Of a stretch of DNA of 64,000 nt, positions 50,701 through 59,939 are shown one piece after another. Origin of the DNA: Liolophura sinensis. Lineage: Eukaryota; Mollusca; Polyplacophora; Chitonida; Chitonidae. The notes under the pieces were generated by a model, which did not search any database, was not told the DNA's origin, and saw only the letters and a program-made list of their open reading frames with translations. The number at the start of each line of letters is the position of its first letter. Position 1 is the first letter of the stretch. The stretch spans positions 20,643,338-20,707,337 of the forward strand of contig NC_088302.1 of the NCBI RefSeq assembly GCF_032854445.1, written 5' to 3'. Made by a program: the position numbers and the translations under genes.

Positions 50701-53700
50701 TATTTTATTCTGATTTTACGCTATACTCATGAATAATTTACTGATAGAACGTCGGATCAGTTTTATGAGTGAAGAAAACCCAGAGTGCATGGATTAAACC
50801 ATTAGTAAGTGGCAAATAACAGACGGACTTTTTCCAGAACTTCACCTGCTGAGCGAGCCCAAACTGTATGATAAACACTGATAAAAGGCAAGGAATCTCC
50901 AACTACCTTTATTTATATATTTATTTATTTGATTGGTGTTTTACGCCGTACTCAAGAATATTGCACTTATGCGACGGCAGCCAGCATTATGGTGGGAGGA
51001 AACCGGGAAGAGTCCGGGGGAAACCCACGACCATCCGCAGGTTGCTGCAAGACCTTCCCACGCACGGCCGGAGAGGAAGCCAGCATGAGCTGGACTTGAA
51101 CTCACAGCAACCGCATTGGTGAGAGGCTAATGGGTCATTACGCTGCGCCAGCTCGCTAACCAACTAAGCCACGGAGCACAACACCCCCCTCCCCGCCCCA
51201 ACTACCTTCATAATGATCACCTAAACGGCTTTGCATGCAATACCGCATACAGTCACCAAGGGCACGAGAACAAAGGTGGTATCCATAGGATATCTTGTTA
51301 AGCCACGGTTGACTGCATACTCCTTACAGCGCATGCCTTGCTCTCTGCCTTCCACTTTATATTACTGCCACCAATACACAAGCTAGACCTTAGGAGCCTG
51401 TGAGACGTACGTAGGCTTTTTTAAGCTTAGCCTCATCACCTGTTGTGATGAAATTGTTTTAGGTTTTGGTTAGAATCCCGTTGTACATACTCTAGAGAAA
51501 GAGACTGCATGTGTATAAAGTACTGTTAGAGACAAAGGTTTACATGGATTGTTTTTTGTTTGCCGACAACACTTCCTGCTTCATCACCGTGACCCGAGTG
51601 ACCTCGGCGTTGTTCAAGATTTCTGTACAAAATTTGGTATTGGTGGCAGTGATGTAAAGCGAAATCTAGAGGACGACACATACGCTGTAAGGAGTGTGGG
51701 TTGATTTTATATTAACTTTGTATTTGAGTGCGCTTATTTTGTTAAAACAACAACAGTAACAAAAACACAACACCCAAACGTTAGAATTAACGAATAGGTC
51801 AATATGTAAACATAGTTCCAAACATAATTACCAGAAACTTTTGATCCGGGTTTGTTTTTTTGGAAATAATTGGGATTTTCTATGATGTTTTCGGCTTTGA
51901 GTGGCATTGTTTCCCTTGCGATGATAGACCTGTTCCTGGAGAGAACAAAGCCTGCGTTGCTGGTCTTGACCAGTGGTCGCCGGGAGCCGTTAGAGCTGAG
52001 CGCCATGCCGAAATCGGCTTGGTCGCTGGTCAAGCGCTTGTTGTACCGACGGACCATGAGCACTGCAATAAGTACGACTGTCAGGACGACACCAAGTATC
52101 ACTGCAATGGCCACGTACACCTGAGGAACGGAAGACATTGAATGAGATTTGGTTGATGTCTGTACGTTTCAGCTTATATGCTTAAAGCAGCGATAAAGGA
52201 CATCGCCGTCCTGTCGAGGATAATTCCTTGTTTTTTTGTGTTTGTTTCGTTTGATTTCCAGCATTTATTATGTTCTACCGCTTCATCACTAGAAAGATCA
52301 GTCTGATGCGTTAGCCGTGGTGTTTAGTCAGACATCTGCCATATACGGTCTGCAATTTCAGTACAATTTCAAGCTCCAAATGTTTCCTCCCTCGAACATT
52401 CACTCGCTCTTTTAAAGCAAGATGACAAATATAAACCTATCAGGTGGGTTTTTATACCAGATTGTTGTTCTTGTCCGCGGCAGAAACGTTCTCCGTTTTC
52501 TCTTCGGGTTTCTTGGGAGGCTGCTGAGGGCGTGTCTTATTGGCCGGCACTAAGGGTTTCTGTCCACCGTGTGGTCTACTAGAATTAGGGTTTGGAGGAC
52601 CTGGAATATTACACGTAAGTAAGATAATAAAAACAAAATCCAATATTGGAGACAATGTGGTTAAGATAATACATAAGATGAAATATTGGAGACAATGTGG
52701 TTAAGATAATACAAGATGAATTACTAGAGACAATGTGGTTAAGATAATACAAGATGAAATACTGGAGACAATGTGGTTAAAGATAGTACTAGATAAAAAA
52801 TTGGAGAAAATGTGGTTAATACGGTTAAGATAACGTATAGGATATGATGTGCATGACTAACATTTCACAAAATGTGATACTGGAGACTATGTCGTTGAGA
52901 TACTTCAGAATCTGCAGAAAGAGTGCAAAACGAAGCAGGCAGGGCCGCTTCAGAAATAGAAAATCCGAGCCATAACCACACATTCCAGTGTAACTTTTGA
53001 AACAAACTTATGGTGCAATAATATAATATAATTACAATATTATATAATAATGTCATCGAAAACGTCTGACACAGGCTTCTATGATTTGCTCTTTTTAAAA
53101 AAGAAACGTATATTGTATTAATGAAAAGCCGTGGATTATTGAAAGATTGCGATTGAATAATTTCAAGTGCTTGGTGAAAATTTCGCCATAATGTGTATAT
53201 GTAAAACAATTAATGATCACTCCGTCTGACTTTTGGCCATGAATGACAGCCTCAACATCTGTATGTGACACGTGTTAATGACCGCCTGCGTGACTTTTAT
53301 TCACAACAATATTTGTACACCATACATGTTAAAGGTCAATTGCGTGGATTTTCGCAATTCCGGACAACCTCTAGATCTCGGTATGCCATACATGGACATG
53401 TTTATAATGATCACTGGTGACTTTTCGCCACTGCAGTATATGACACATGTTAATGACTACCGACTTGACTTTTTGTCATACCTGGGAGACCTAATTTATG
53501 CGTGTTTGATACGTAGAGATTATTATTACAATGTGTGATCCGCGATAATGTATCAGCTGGAGTTGTCTGAGGTCGGCCTGTAATATCAGCCGACCTCGAA
53601 GAGCGACAGGCCGACCTCAGACAGCGAGAGCTGATACAACATACCGGAACGCGCACTTTTATAATAATCTATTTATCATATACCTTTATTTAAGCGTAAT

Positions 53701-56697
53701 AAGTGGTCAAAACACACATGTTTTTGCATCAATCAGTAGACCGACTTGCTACAACTAGAGATCTTACACCGACAAAATGTAGTTCATCCATAAATGAGCA
53801 TAATTTCTTCAGCTCGAATATGATTATGTTCTTTAAATTACTCTTTCATTAGCTTCAATAGCAAACTATTTAAAATAAATCAATATAGTGAATATTCAAG
53901 AACGTAGACTATTACAAGGTCACCACTTCCCTACGCCACTGGAATTCTCTCACGCTCTGTCGTCATGTGAGAGAGACGTGGGTTATGGTAGCAAAGTGCG
54001 GTATTGTTTAAAATCACATGTAGTTTAAAAAGAACGGAAACAGTACATGATGATGAGTGAACTGAAAGTTTGGCTCTACAACAGGGGTGTAAAGACTGCA
54101 TTCATTGAAAATATCATCCTCGTGCGGCCTGGTAGCCACTGATAGTGTGTGGCTGTATAGCTCCGGTGACTCCACTGGAAATTTTCAGAACGAGCAGTGA
54201 ACATTGATCATGGCGCACCGGTAGAAATTAATGATGAAACTACTATAGGCTGTCGTGAGTGTGTGAGCGCCGAATATATCTGCTATTTTTACTGTTTACA
54301 TCCAGAAGATGGAAAGAAGAATTACGCCGAGTTCATGGAAACAGTAGGCCTAAATTTCGGATTCATATGATAAATTTATTCGACACTGAGTGAAACGAGA
54401 TCAGATCACCGACTGTATGCGATTGATCAACACGTGAATATTTATCTGACCGACCTTGTGTTTAGGTTGCTTAGGGGACGAAGTTAAAGATTTTCACCAA
54501 GAAGGTCAGTCATATTTTCACTGAGCTCTAATAAATGCCTCGACGTCAGGGTGTTAACCATGCTTGATGCGTATAACAAGTTAATTTGGGAGCGCGATCA
54601 AAGTTTGGGCAGTTTTGGACTTGAAAGTTATTCAACCTCCCCCCCCCCCCCCCCCCGATTGTAAGGAACATGCTCGTCGTTTCTTTGTGTGCTAAAAGAA
54701 GACCATTAAATGTGGGTTTTTTTTTACAATTTAATGTTGTTGTTGTAGTTTCGTTATACCAAATTCCTAGGTTCAGGGCTTTGACCGGTAGAAGGCACTT
54801 TGAATGTAAACATTGAAAGTAGTCCCTGTTTTCAGAGGATGTATATGCAAACCATCCTAAGCGGAAAAATATGGGATACCTCTCTGTCAGTTGGGTAACG
54901 GCCACAGGTATATGATAAATGATAAAATGCAGACACGTACCTGATCCACCAGTTGCGTTCGTCTTGTAGAAAAACACCTTTTTACTAGCATTGTGTGTGC
55001 CATAGGAGTTTGAGGCTTGCATGGTGTACAAGCCTGTAATCTGGGCGGATTCCGTTTTCAGCAACAAGTGTCCGTGCGTCAGACCCAGGCTCCGTGTATT
55101 GAAGATGTTTAAACAGTCCCCCGGCATTTCGAATGCCACAGTGATATCTTGCGTTACATTGTTGTATTGCGGAGGACCTAAAGGTTTCATTTCGACGTCG
55201 TCCTTGAACCACGTCAATCTGGGAGGAGGATATGCGCTAATCTGATACCGTATCGTTTCAAACATGGCATTTTCGTCGTACTGAAACGCCAAAATCCTCG
55301 GTCTAGCTGAAAACACAAAACAGATTAGCATTTTCTATTGGTCTCATGCTATGAAAACTTCATACAGGAAATCTTGTGAATAGGTTTGGAAAAGTGTTGT
55401 ACAGATCTAGAAGGATTCTGTAGGAGCATGAAGCACAAAGCAACGGTATATTGCTATCTCTTCTTGCAAACAGAAAAAATTTTTTAATGTTTGTGTTTTA
55501 TTTTTACACGAGAGAGAGCAAATTACGATATGAAATTCTTATGTTTTTGCATGTTTTTTAAAAAAACAAACTCGGTTAGAGTGATTGACCTTAATTCCTG
55601 GAAGGGTTCATTCACAATATAGGGTATCTAGGCGAATTTCATTACGAAACGTGAAAACTAAATACATTATTTTCCCGTAAAAAAAAAAACACGTATACCG
55701 GCATTCATTGTAATTGGGATGGGCATTCTGGGAATACTAAGCTTAGCGGAAGAAGCCTAATTTGGTTTTGGCACGACAGCATTCTGGGTATAGGAAGGAA
55801 CTAATGTCTTTTTTATTTTCCTGTGTGGAAATAAGAGTTTTCTAGTTTATTTCTCTTATAAAAAGGAATTATATCTGGTATTCCTCGAGGTAGAAAAACT
55901 CATTAACGGGCTATGTGTTCTAACTCGTAAATACAGTTTTGTTCGCTGCGTGAGGTTCATGATGATCGTTCCTGCTTTTTTTCTCTCTAACTGATGATAT
56001 TTAGAGCCTGTCCAAACCTTGCTACCGTCACCTTTCATCGACGGGCACAGTAAACTAAACTTTAAGACTCAATATCGATTTCCATTTTACGTCATTTAAA
56101 TTATTCACGACCATCAATCAGAATCAGGGTTAGAGGTTTGTACCGAAAGTCTAACTCGATAAATTTTTACCTAACTCATTCGTTACAGAGAACACGGTCA
56201 AGTCCATGCAATTGGCATGTCAATCTTTCTGCTAGATAGTTTCCAACAAAAGTATGGAATTATATGAGAACATCCAGCGTGAATCCTTACAGGAAACTAA
56301 CTGCGTGAATACTTGCAAAGCACGGGCAGTGAGAATACGTTCATATAGAACAAAGTGGTGTGAATACTAAAAGATAGCTAGTACGAATACTTACAAAGCA
56401 CAAGCAGTGTGAATGAGATACGAGAACCGCCCGCCACATTGCGGGCTTCACAATGGATCGCCCCCATATCATAACGGTGAACATTGGAGAGAGTGAGGCG
56501 TTGGCTACTTCCATCTTCTGACAGGATAACAGCGTAATCGGAGGCCAACCCATCGGTGTTCCATCGAGGAGAGGCCTTCGGGAGACCATCCTTCCATCTA
56601 CAGTCTATGCTCACGTTACCACCCTCTGGAACGGGCACTTCCAAAGTCATGTCCAAAAAGGTAGAGCCATTGTACCCAATAGACAAAGATGGTTTTT
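41544..56697 (-). CDS. NTRK-like (Trk): Trk-family receptor tyrosine kinase, 3' eight exons (5' part outside window)
   Basis: Spliced gene, exons 56697..56395, 55306..54941, 52600..52458, 52120..51832, 50421..50115, 43835..43598, 42509..42351 and 41729..41544. All seven introns are GT..AG and the phases (1,1,0,1,2,0,0) join one frame of 663 residues. Domain order is an Ig domain with the C-W-C pattern, a Trk d5-like Ig domain, a Pro/Lys linker, one membrane helix, a juxtamembrane NPNY, a complete kinase and a short tail ending YLDLIA. The kinase activation segment [16 protein letters not shown] and [13 protein letters not shown] are Trk hallmarks and separate it from ROR and MuSK. By family knowledge this is a ligand-activated plasma-membrane receptor that autophosphorylates and recruits Shc/PTB and PLC-gamma type adaptors. 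Signal peptide and any leucine-rich repeats are not in the window. Family assignment is very sure; the ligand is unknown. Confidence 0.95.
42351..42509 (-). CDS. NTRK-like: Trk exon: kinase C-lobe ([13 protein letters not shown])
   Basis: Residues 550-602, phase 0-0. The acceptor is cataaattttaag before GTTGGTGG and the donor is AATCACGAG|gtatgt. It codes [19 protein letters not shown], then [28 protein letters not shown]. This is the P+1 loop and helices F-G of the kinase, close to the vertebrate Trk pattern. Both splice sites are clear on the minus strand. Confidence 0.95.
42632..42846. mobile_element. MITE-like foldback element in Trk intron 6
   Basis: The ends are imperfect inverted repeats of about 45 bp. 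The left end ggccacgggatcactaagcg pairs with the complement of the right end cgtttcgtgatccggggcc, and both continue into atttaagtcaaaattt. Total about 215 bp with no coding capacity, as expected of a miniature inverted-repeat transposable element. Superfamily and target duplication were not settled. Confidence 0.65.
43365..43572. mobile_element. MITE-like foldback element next to a Trk splice donor
   Basis: The left end gggtcgattccacaatgcca and the complement of the right end gggctgattccacaaggcca agree for about 30 bp, and the arms continue into gactt. Total about 208 bp, non-coding. Its right edge lies 25 bp inside intron 6 from the donor of the catalytic-loop exon. Confidence 0.65.
43598..43835 (-). 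CDS. NTRK-like: Trk exon: kinase catalytic loop and activation loop
   Basis: Residues 470-549. The acceptor is ggttttcgcag before GCGAAATGG (phase 2) and the donor is TACTACAGG|gtaagt (phase 0). It contains the short kinase insert region after NGPDA, the catalytic loop HRDLATRN (Asp517), DFG (Asp535) and the activation segment YSTDYY with Tyr543, Tyr547 and Tyr548. The three tyrosines have Trk spacing and are the autophosphorylation sites in the family. Trks usually have DFGMSRD; here it is DFGMLRD. A 205-bp foldback element ends 25 bp beyond the donor. Confidence 0.95.
45756..45815 (+). mobile_element. SINE 3' fragment in Trk intron 5
   Basis: Short 3' part (gtataagtgaaatattcttg, then gtaaaacaccaatcaaat) in orientation opposite to the Trk gene. 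Confidence 0.75.
48148..48525 (-). CDS. Unrecognised 125-residue open frame inside Trk intron 5
   Basis: ATG-started frame of 125 codons on the minus strand with mixed, protein-like composition (for example [19 protein letters not shown]) and no low-complexity bias. I do not recognise a family. It has no visible splice sites tying it to Trk and no signal peptide, membrane helix or zinc-binding motif. It could be a small nested gene, a fragment of a retrocopy, or chance. Frames of this length are uncommon but not rare in 64 kb. Confidence 0.15.
   Translation of the reverse strand: MMATTNFPIWIVVKRLPHPRLTYVQPSNEIIIRLARPVHALPVNRLSSNIRQILTDARKLLAFISGTTEQKQVPWGAWLGPNPPKVYVSPDGEFSLSLPSTHALLQQNPLCLQLHLVLLIRYVAN
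49272..49425 (+). mobile_element. Truncated SINE in Trk intron 5
   Basis: Body and 3' end of the SINE family (ggctctgcccggtttcctct, then acaccaatcaaataaataaa), with no recognisable tRNA-like head. It is opposite in orientation to Trk. Confidence 0.8.
50115..50421 (-). CDS. NTRK-like: Trk exon: kinase N-lobe (glycine loop, VAIK, helix C)
   Basis: Residues 368-470. The acceptor is ttttcccag before GCGTTAAT and the donor is TTTTTGAG|gtaaga (phase 2). It contains the ATP-binding loop [11 protein letters not shown] (383-392), the ATP lysine in VVAIKALKD (Lys411), the helix C glutamate in FEREAELL (Glu428), and the hinge [14 protein letters not shown]. These are Trk-like throughout. One departure is visible: Ala384 stands where the first Gly of GxGxxG is expected. 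The sequence reads gaacttgcggaag on the coding strand, so this is directly coded in the window. Confidence 0.95.
50909..51178 (-). mobile_element. Full-length tRNA-derived SINE in Trk intron 4
   Basis: Read on the minus strand, a tRNA-like head (A box TGGCTTAGTTGG at 51171-51160, B box GTTCAAGTCC at 51101-51092) is followed by a conserved body and a 3' end ACACCAATCAAATAAATA with an AT-rich tail. Length about 270 bp. It is the most complete copy of a family with several other copies in this window, and it lies in the same orientation as the gene. Confidence 0.85.
51832..52120 (-). CDS. NTRK-like: Trk exon: transmembrane helix and juxtamembrane region with NPNY
   Basis: Residues 272-368. The acceptor is ttccgttcctcag before GTGTACG and the donor is TCTG|gtaatt. 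A hydrophobic helix (about 272-294, [12 protein letters not shown] to AVLMV) is followed at once by basic RRYNKR, the stop-transfer signal that puts the C-terminal side in the cytoplasm. The juxtamembrane segment carries IIENPNYF. Asn353-Pro-Asn-Tyr356 corresponds to the Shc/FRS2 docking NPQY of vertebrate Trks. A downstream start cannot be excluded from sequence alone, but the splice phases integrate the exon into the receptor. Confidence 0.94.
52458..52600 (-). CDS. NTRK-like: Trk exon: extracellular Pro/Lys-rich juxtamembrane linker
   Basis: Residues 224-271. The acceptor is taatattccag before GTCCTCC and the donor is AATCTG|gtataa. The exon codes a low-complexity stalk rich in Pro, Asn, Lys and Glu ([21 protein letters not shown]), with N-K-T and N-V-S glycosylation motifs and no cysteine. 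It joins the d5 domain to the membrane helix, as the short variable linker exon does in other Trk genes. Entry phase 1 matches the d5 exon and exit phase 0 matches the membrane exon. A 38-40 bp minisatellite lies in the intron about 40 bp from the acceptor. Confidence 0.85.
52640..52900. repeat. 38-40 bp minisatellite in Trk intron 2
   Basis: The core ggagacaatgtggttaag begins at about 52648, 52688, 52726, 52764 and 52803, with a diverged copy near 52883, giving a period of 38-40 bp. The array starts about 40 bp from the acceptor of the linker exon, in the part of the intron where the polypyrimidine tract and branch point are expected. Confidence 0.85.
53195..53480. repeat. Degenerate 54-70 bp tandem repeat in Trk intron 2
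   Basis: Variants of a motif like ACACGTGTTAATGACCGCCTG followed by TGACTTTT recur near 53201, 53271, 53325, 53392 and 53446. Spacing is uneven (54-70 bp) and copies are diverged, so this is an old or loosely organised tandem repeat. Confidence 0.5.
53549..53637. repeat. Compound foldback (nested inverted repeats) in Trk intron 2
   Basis: The outer arms gtatcagct and agctgatac flank inner arms tctgaggtcggcctgt and acaggccgacctcaga, which are exact complements. A further ccgacct/aggtcgg pair lies inside. The 89-bp unit can fold as one long hairpin or as a branched structure. No coding sense was seen. Confidence 0.85.
54637..54656. repeat. Poly-C tract
   Basis: A run of about 18 C in Trk intron 2 with no associated feature. 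Length in the assembly may be unreliable. Confidence 0.9.
54941..55306 (-). CDS. NTRK-like: Trk exon: second Ig domain (Trk d5-like, ligand-binding type)
   Basis: Residues 102-224, phase 1-1. The acceptor is tgttttcag before CTAGACC and the donor is TCAG|gtacgt. LTWFKDD and [12 protein letters not shown] match the fifth domain of Trk receptors, the domain that binds neurotrophin in vertebrates. Only one cysteine, Cys166 in DCLNI, is present. Vertebrate Trk d5 has a cysteine pair, and the position equivalent to the first is within IRYQIS here. N151-V-T, N207-A-S and N218-A-T are possible glycosylation sites. The open frame runs on past the donor into the intron, but the donor and phase match fix the exon end. 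Confidence 0.92.
56395..56697 (-). CDS. NTRK-like: Trk exon: I-set immunoglobulin domain (d4-like)
   Basis: First Trk exon visible, residues 1-102 of the partial protein. The acceptor is tgtgttttcag before AAAAACC and the donor is CTTT|gtaagt, both phase 1. It holds a standard I-set Ig fold: Cys33, Trp46, and a [11 protein letters not shown] motif giving Cys83, so the core disulfide is present. Possible N-glycosylation sites are N10-G-S and N28-V-S. The phase 1-1 exon is the usual form of a single Ig-domain exon. It follows an upstream exon that must end with one base of a split codon and that lies beyond the window or was not recognised. Confidence 0.93.
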
Positions 56698-58960
56698 CTG
56701 AAAACACAAAGAATACAGGCGTCAAATCAGACAATGTCATACAGGCCGGTTAACCAGAAATAAACTGGACGTTTTCAATTTCATGTTTGACTTGTCATCT
56801 TAAAAGTGACACAACCTAAAATCAGAGTTTAATGTCAAGGTTATGTTGTTAATAATCGATGCACCAAACCCAAATGAAACTTTCCTCACTGAAACAAGCG
56901 TTTTTTCGATATTTTCTACGCCTCCACCGTTTGTGTGGTCTTAAATAAAATTTGTGGGAAATCACGTGCCTGCATACGAATATACATTGAGCTCAATCTG
57001 ATGGTATAAGTTTTGCAAAGGACGTTTACTCCATTCATAAAATGTCCGCCTTCGTATTAGTGAATTACTCATTAAACGCGTATCCAGCAATCATACAATC
57101 AGTCAATCTACCAAATTAAACTTGGAAAACGAAATCTAAACTTACCGTTCACACCAAACCGGAATTCAATTAATTCTAGTTATAACCATATTACAGTGAT
57201 CAAAATTATATATAGCCTTGAATTAAAGAACACCATCCATCCAGAGGGTACGAGAGACAATTTGTCATATACCACCGAGAATAAAGTTACCGTTTCTGTA
57301 TAGGCTGTATATAAGCAGACAATTATTTCTCTGATTTCTAACGACGAGTGGGGGTAATATTTCTTTGATCACCTTAGCTATATATCACTGTTTAAAGCCA
57401 ACAGGCCATCAATATACAGATGACGTGCAGCGGAGAGGAAGAAGGACAGTGAGATGGGATCAGCTGCTTTAAATAACGAACTTCTAATCACGTCAGAATA
57501 TTAACTTCATTTCAAGTATTATGATTAATACTTGCTAAATTTCGACTCTCTATACACATGTAGCTCATCACTTTACTGTGCAACAATACAGGAAAAGGTA
57601 AATAAAAAACGAATGTATACAGAAAAGCGTTTAGAAAACGGCGGTCCATAAACTTTTCAGATTAAGCTACTCTCCAGCTACTTACAAGTATATTTTACCT
57701 ACTAGGTTAATTATTACTAAGAACCGAGATGCCATTTCTCTCACTATATCTCATACTTCAGAGCACGATCTTCTATGATTATTTTAGATATTGCCAGCCT
57801 CATCAAGAGTTTTCGGGTCATAAGGTCAGGGGTTAAGAAGTAATCGGGTTACAATACTTACTACATAAATCGACCAAAACGTCCATACTTTAACCTACAC
57901 ATCACAGTTGTGAAATTCACATGGTCAGTTTCCAAGAATCGAATTAAAAGTAAGAAAAAATTCGCTGTCACACCACAGGCCTACAGTGCACCACTTTTCA
58001 TATCCATAACACCGAAACCTTGTTTTGTCTAAAAGCCAATTTTTAAACCTACATACCACCGGAGTAAACTTCACAAGGCTTTATTTCAGGATCAAATGAA
58101 AAATAAAAAAATATTGCTGTCAGCACAGGCAGGATTGTGAATGGGGTAATGAAGTCTATTCCAGAATACATAAGACTTATAAACCTGTATCGTGTTATCA
58201 ATGGCTATCTGACAGGAAGAAATACCTTCCGGTAAACCTAACATAGGTCTCTGAGTGGTCCAGGCGTCAAGGAGAGTGATCGTGTATTTTGCAGTTCAAG
58301 CATTTTCTCGTGGAAATCTTGCCCACTTGTCTCTGACTTCATGTTTAGAGATTGTCAGAATCTCCTGGTTTGTTTTTTCAATAGCACTGTCAGGGAAACC
58401 AGAGCCGTCTTAACGAATTAACTAAAAACATAGAGCACGTCGTAAAACGAAAACCAAATACGTGAATAATTCCACGTTGCTGAGATAGTTCGCTGATTTA
58501 TCAGTTCATTAAAATCAGATTTCATCGAAAACGATTTATATTTTTTCATTCAGAAAAATCAAAAAACTCCCAGGAATCTTGGGGGAGCCCAAAACTTTAT
58601 GCGAGGGAAGCATTCACTACTCTCTCTCTCTCTCTCTCTCTTTTCTTTGCCAGTATGGCTTTCTGCTACACAATTCCATTTTATCCTCATTTGACTATTG
58701 TTCACTTGTGTTGGGAGATATGGACAGCAAGTTTTTAAAATAATCCGTTACACTTAACAGAAAACATGTTGTCTTAAGTGATGTTGTCTTAAGTGATGTT
58801 GGAATATATTCTGCTATTCAACAGGTTATTCTGCTAAAAATTTAGCAAAGATATTGTTTTAAATAAACATCGTGATTTTTGTTAGAGTATTTGATTTGTT
58901 GTTACTGTGTTTAGTATAACACAGTATTTTATTGTAAAAGCAAAATACATTCTAGCACAG
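56698..58960. other. Trk intron or upstream sequence, no exon recognised
   Basis: I looked on the minus strand for leucine-rich repeat and cysteine-cap exons of Trk and found none. A (CT)n run of about 10 units lies at 58621-58641. Very short exons could be missed by eye. Confidence 0.6.
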
Positions 58961-58969
58961 CTCAGACAT

Positions 58970-59930
58970 CAGACTTTCTGTTAAAATGAACAGACACGTT
59001 TTTAGTGTAGGCTGCTTGACTTTCCCAAAAAATAGCCTTCTTCACCTGCAGCTCACACACCACTTTTTGCGCTGTTAAACTGGCTTTCACTCCGCGACAG
59101 GTTGAATTGTCATAACGGGATTCTCCGGTACACAATCTTTAAATATGTATATCCGCAGTAACTATGGCAACTTTTTAATGTCAGTTAATTAAAAAGAGCT
59201 CTTAGCTTCCGATCAAACTTAATTATAAACTACCAAATGTCATTCTGCGTGGTGTTATACAAAAAGAGTCTCACTTGGTAAATATAAATTAACCATTTTC
59301 CTCTTGACTTTATCGTTTAATCTTAATACAGAAAGGATAGCTATTTTTAATCTGAGAAAATATAGCTTCGTGGTCGAGAAGACGTTCATCTTGTATGAGT
59401 AAACAAAAAGGTATATAATCACATTATCAGTGGCTTAGAAACACTGCATGCCTCATGGTATTTTTGCAACAGGCTATATCAGTGAATTTGCTTCCTTTGG
59501 GAAACCCTTTACAGCTGCATCTGAACACTGCCTGCAATCTTGCATTTGCATTTTGTCCTCTAAAATCCTCCTAGAAATGACTAAAGAAAAAACAAGAAAT
59601 CATAACAGACACCGATGTTCAAGATGCACAGACAATACTCGTCATAGTGACAATGTTTTGTTCCCAGCTTTCCGTCTACTTCATCGTTATAATCGCCTGC
59701 CCATTATACTCATACCAAAGCATCTCCCTGCCACAAATGAGTGTGATTAGCTATAAAACAGCCGACAACAGGATAACTAGGCCGTCTAACTGGCTATTTT
59801 CAGCAACGACAGCATGATGTTCTGATCTTATCCATCATTACCATTTCACATCGACCAAGACATTCATTTGCTAAAGAGCCGGCCTAAGGACTTCGACATA
59901 ACAACACAACACGCAATACGGCGATGCGTT
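58970..59930. repeat. Direct duplication, copy 1 (about 0.95 kb)
   Basis: Collinear with 62990-64000. Anchors: gcagctcacacaccactttt, gtcataacgggattctc, taccaaatgtcattctgcgt, atgactaaagaaaaaacaag, ccgtctaactggctattttc. The 100-residue frame at 59448-59750 is only partly kept in the other copy. Confidence 0.9.
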
Positions 59931-59939
59931 AGGGATGAC

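Noticed and set aside
51860-52141. Plus-strand frames opposite the transmembrane exon
   Set aside because: Antisense shadows of the Trk exon.
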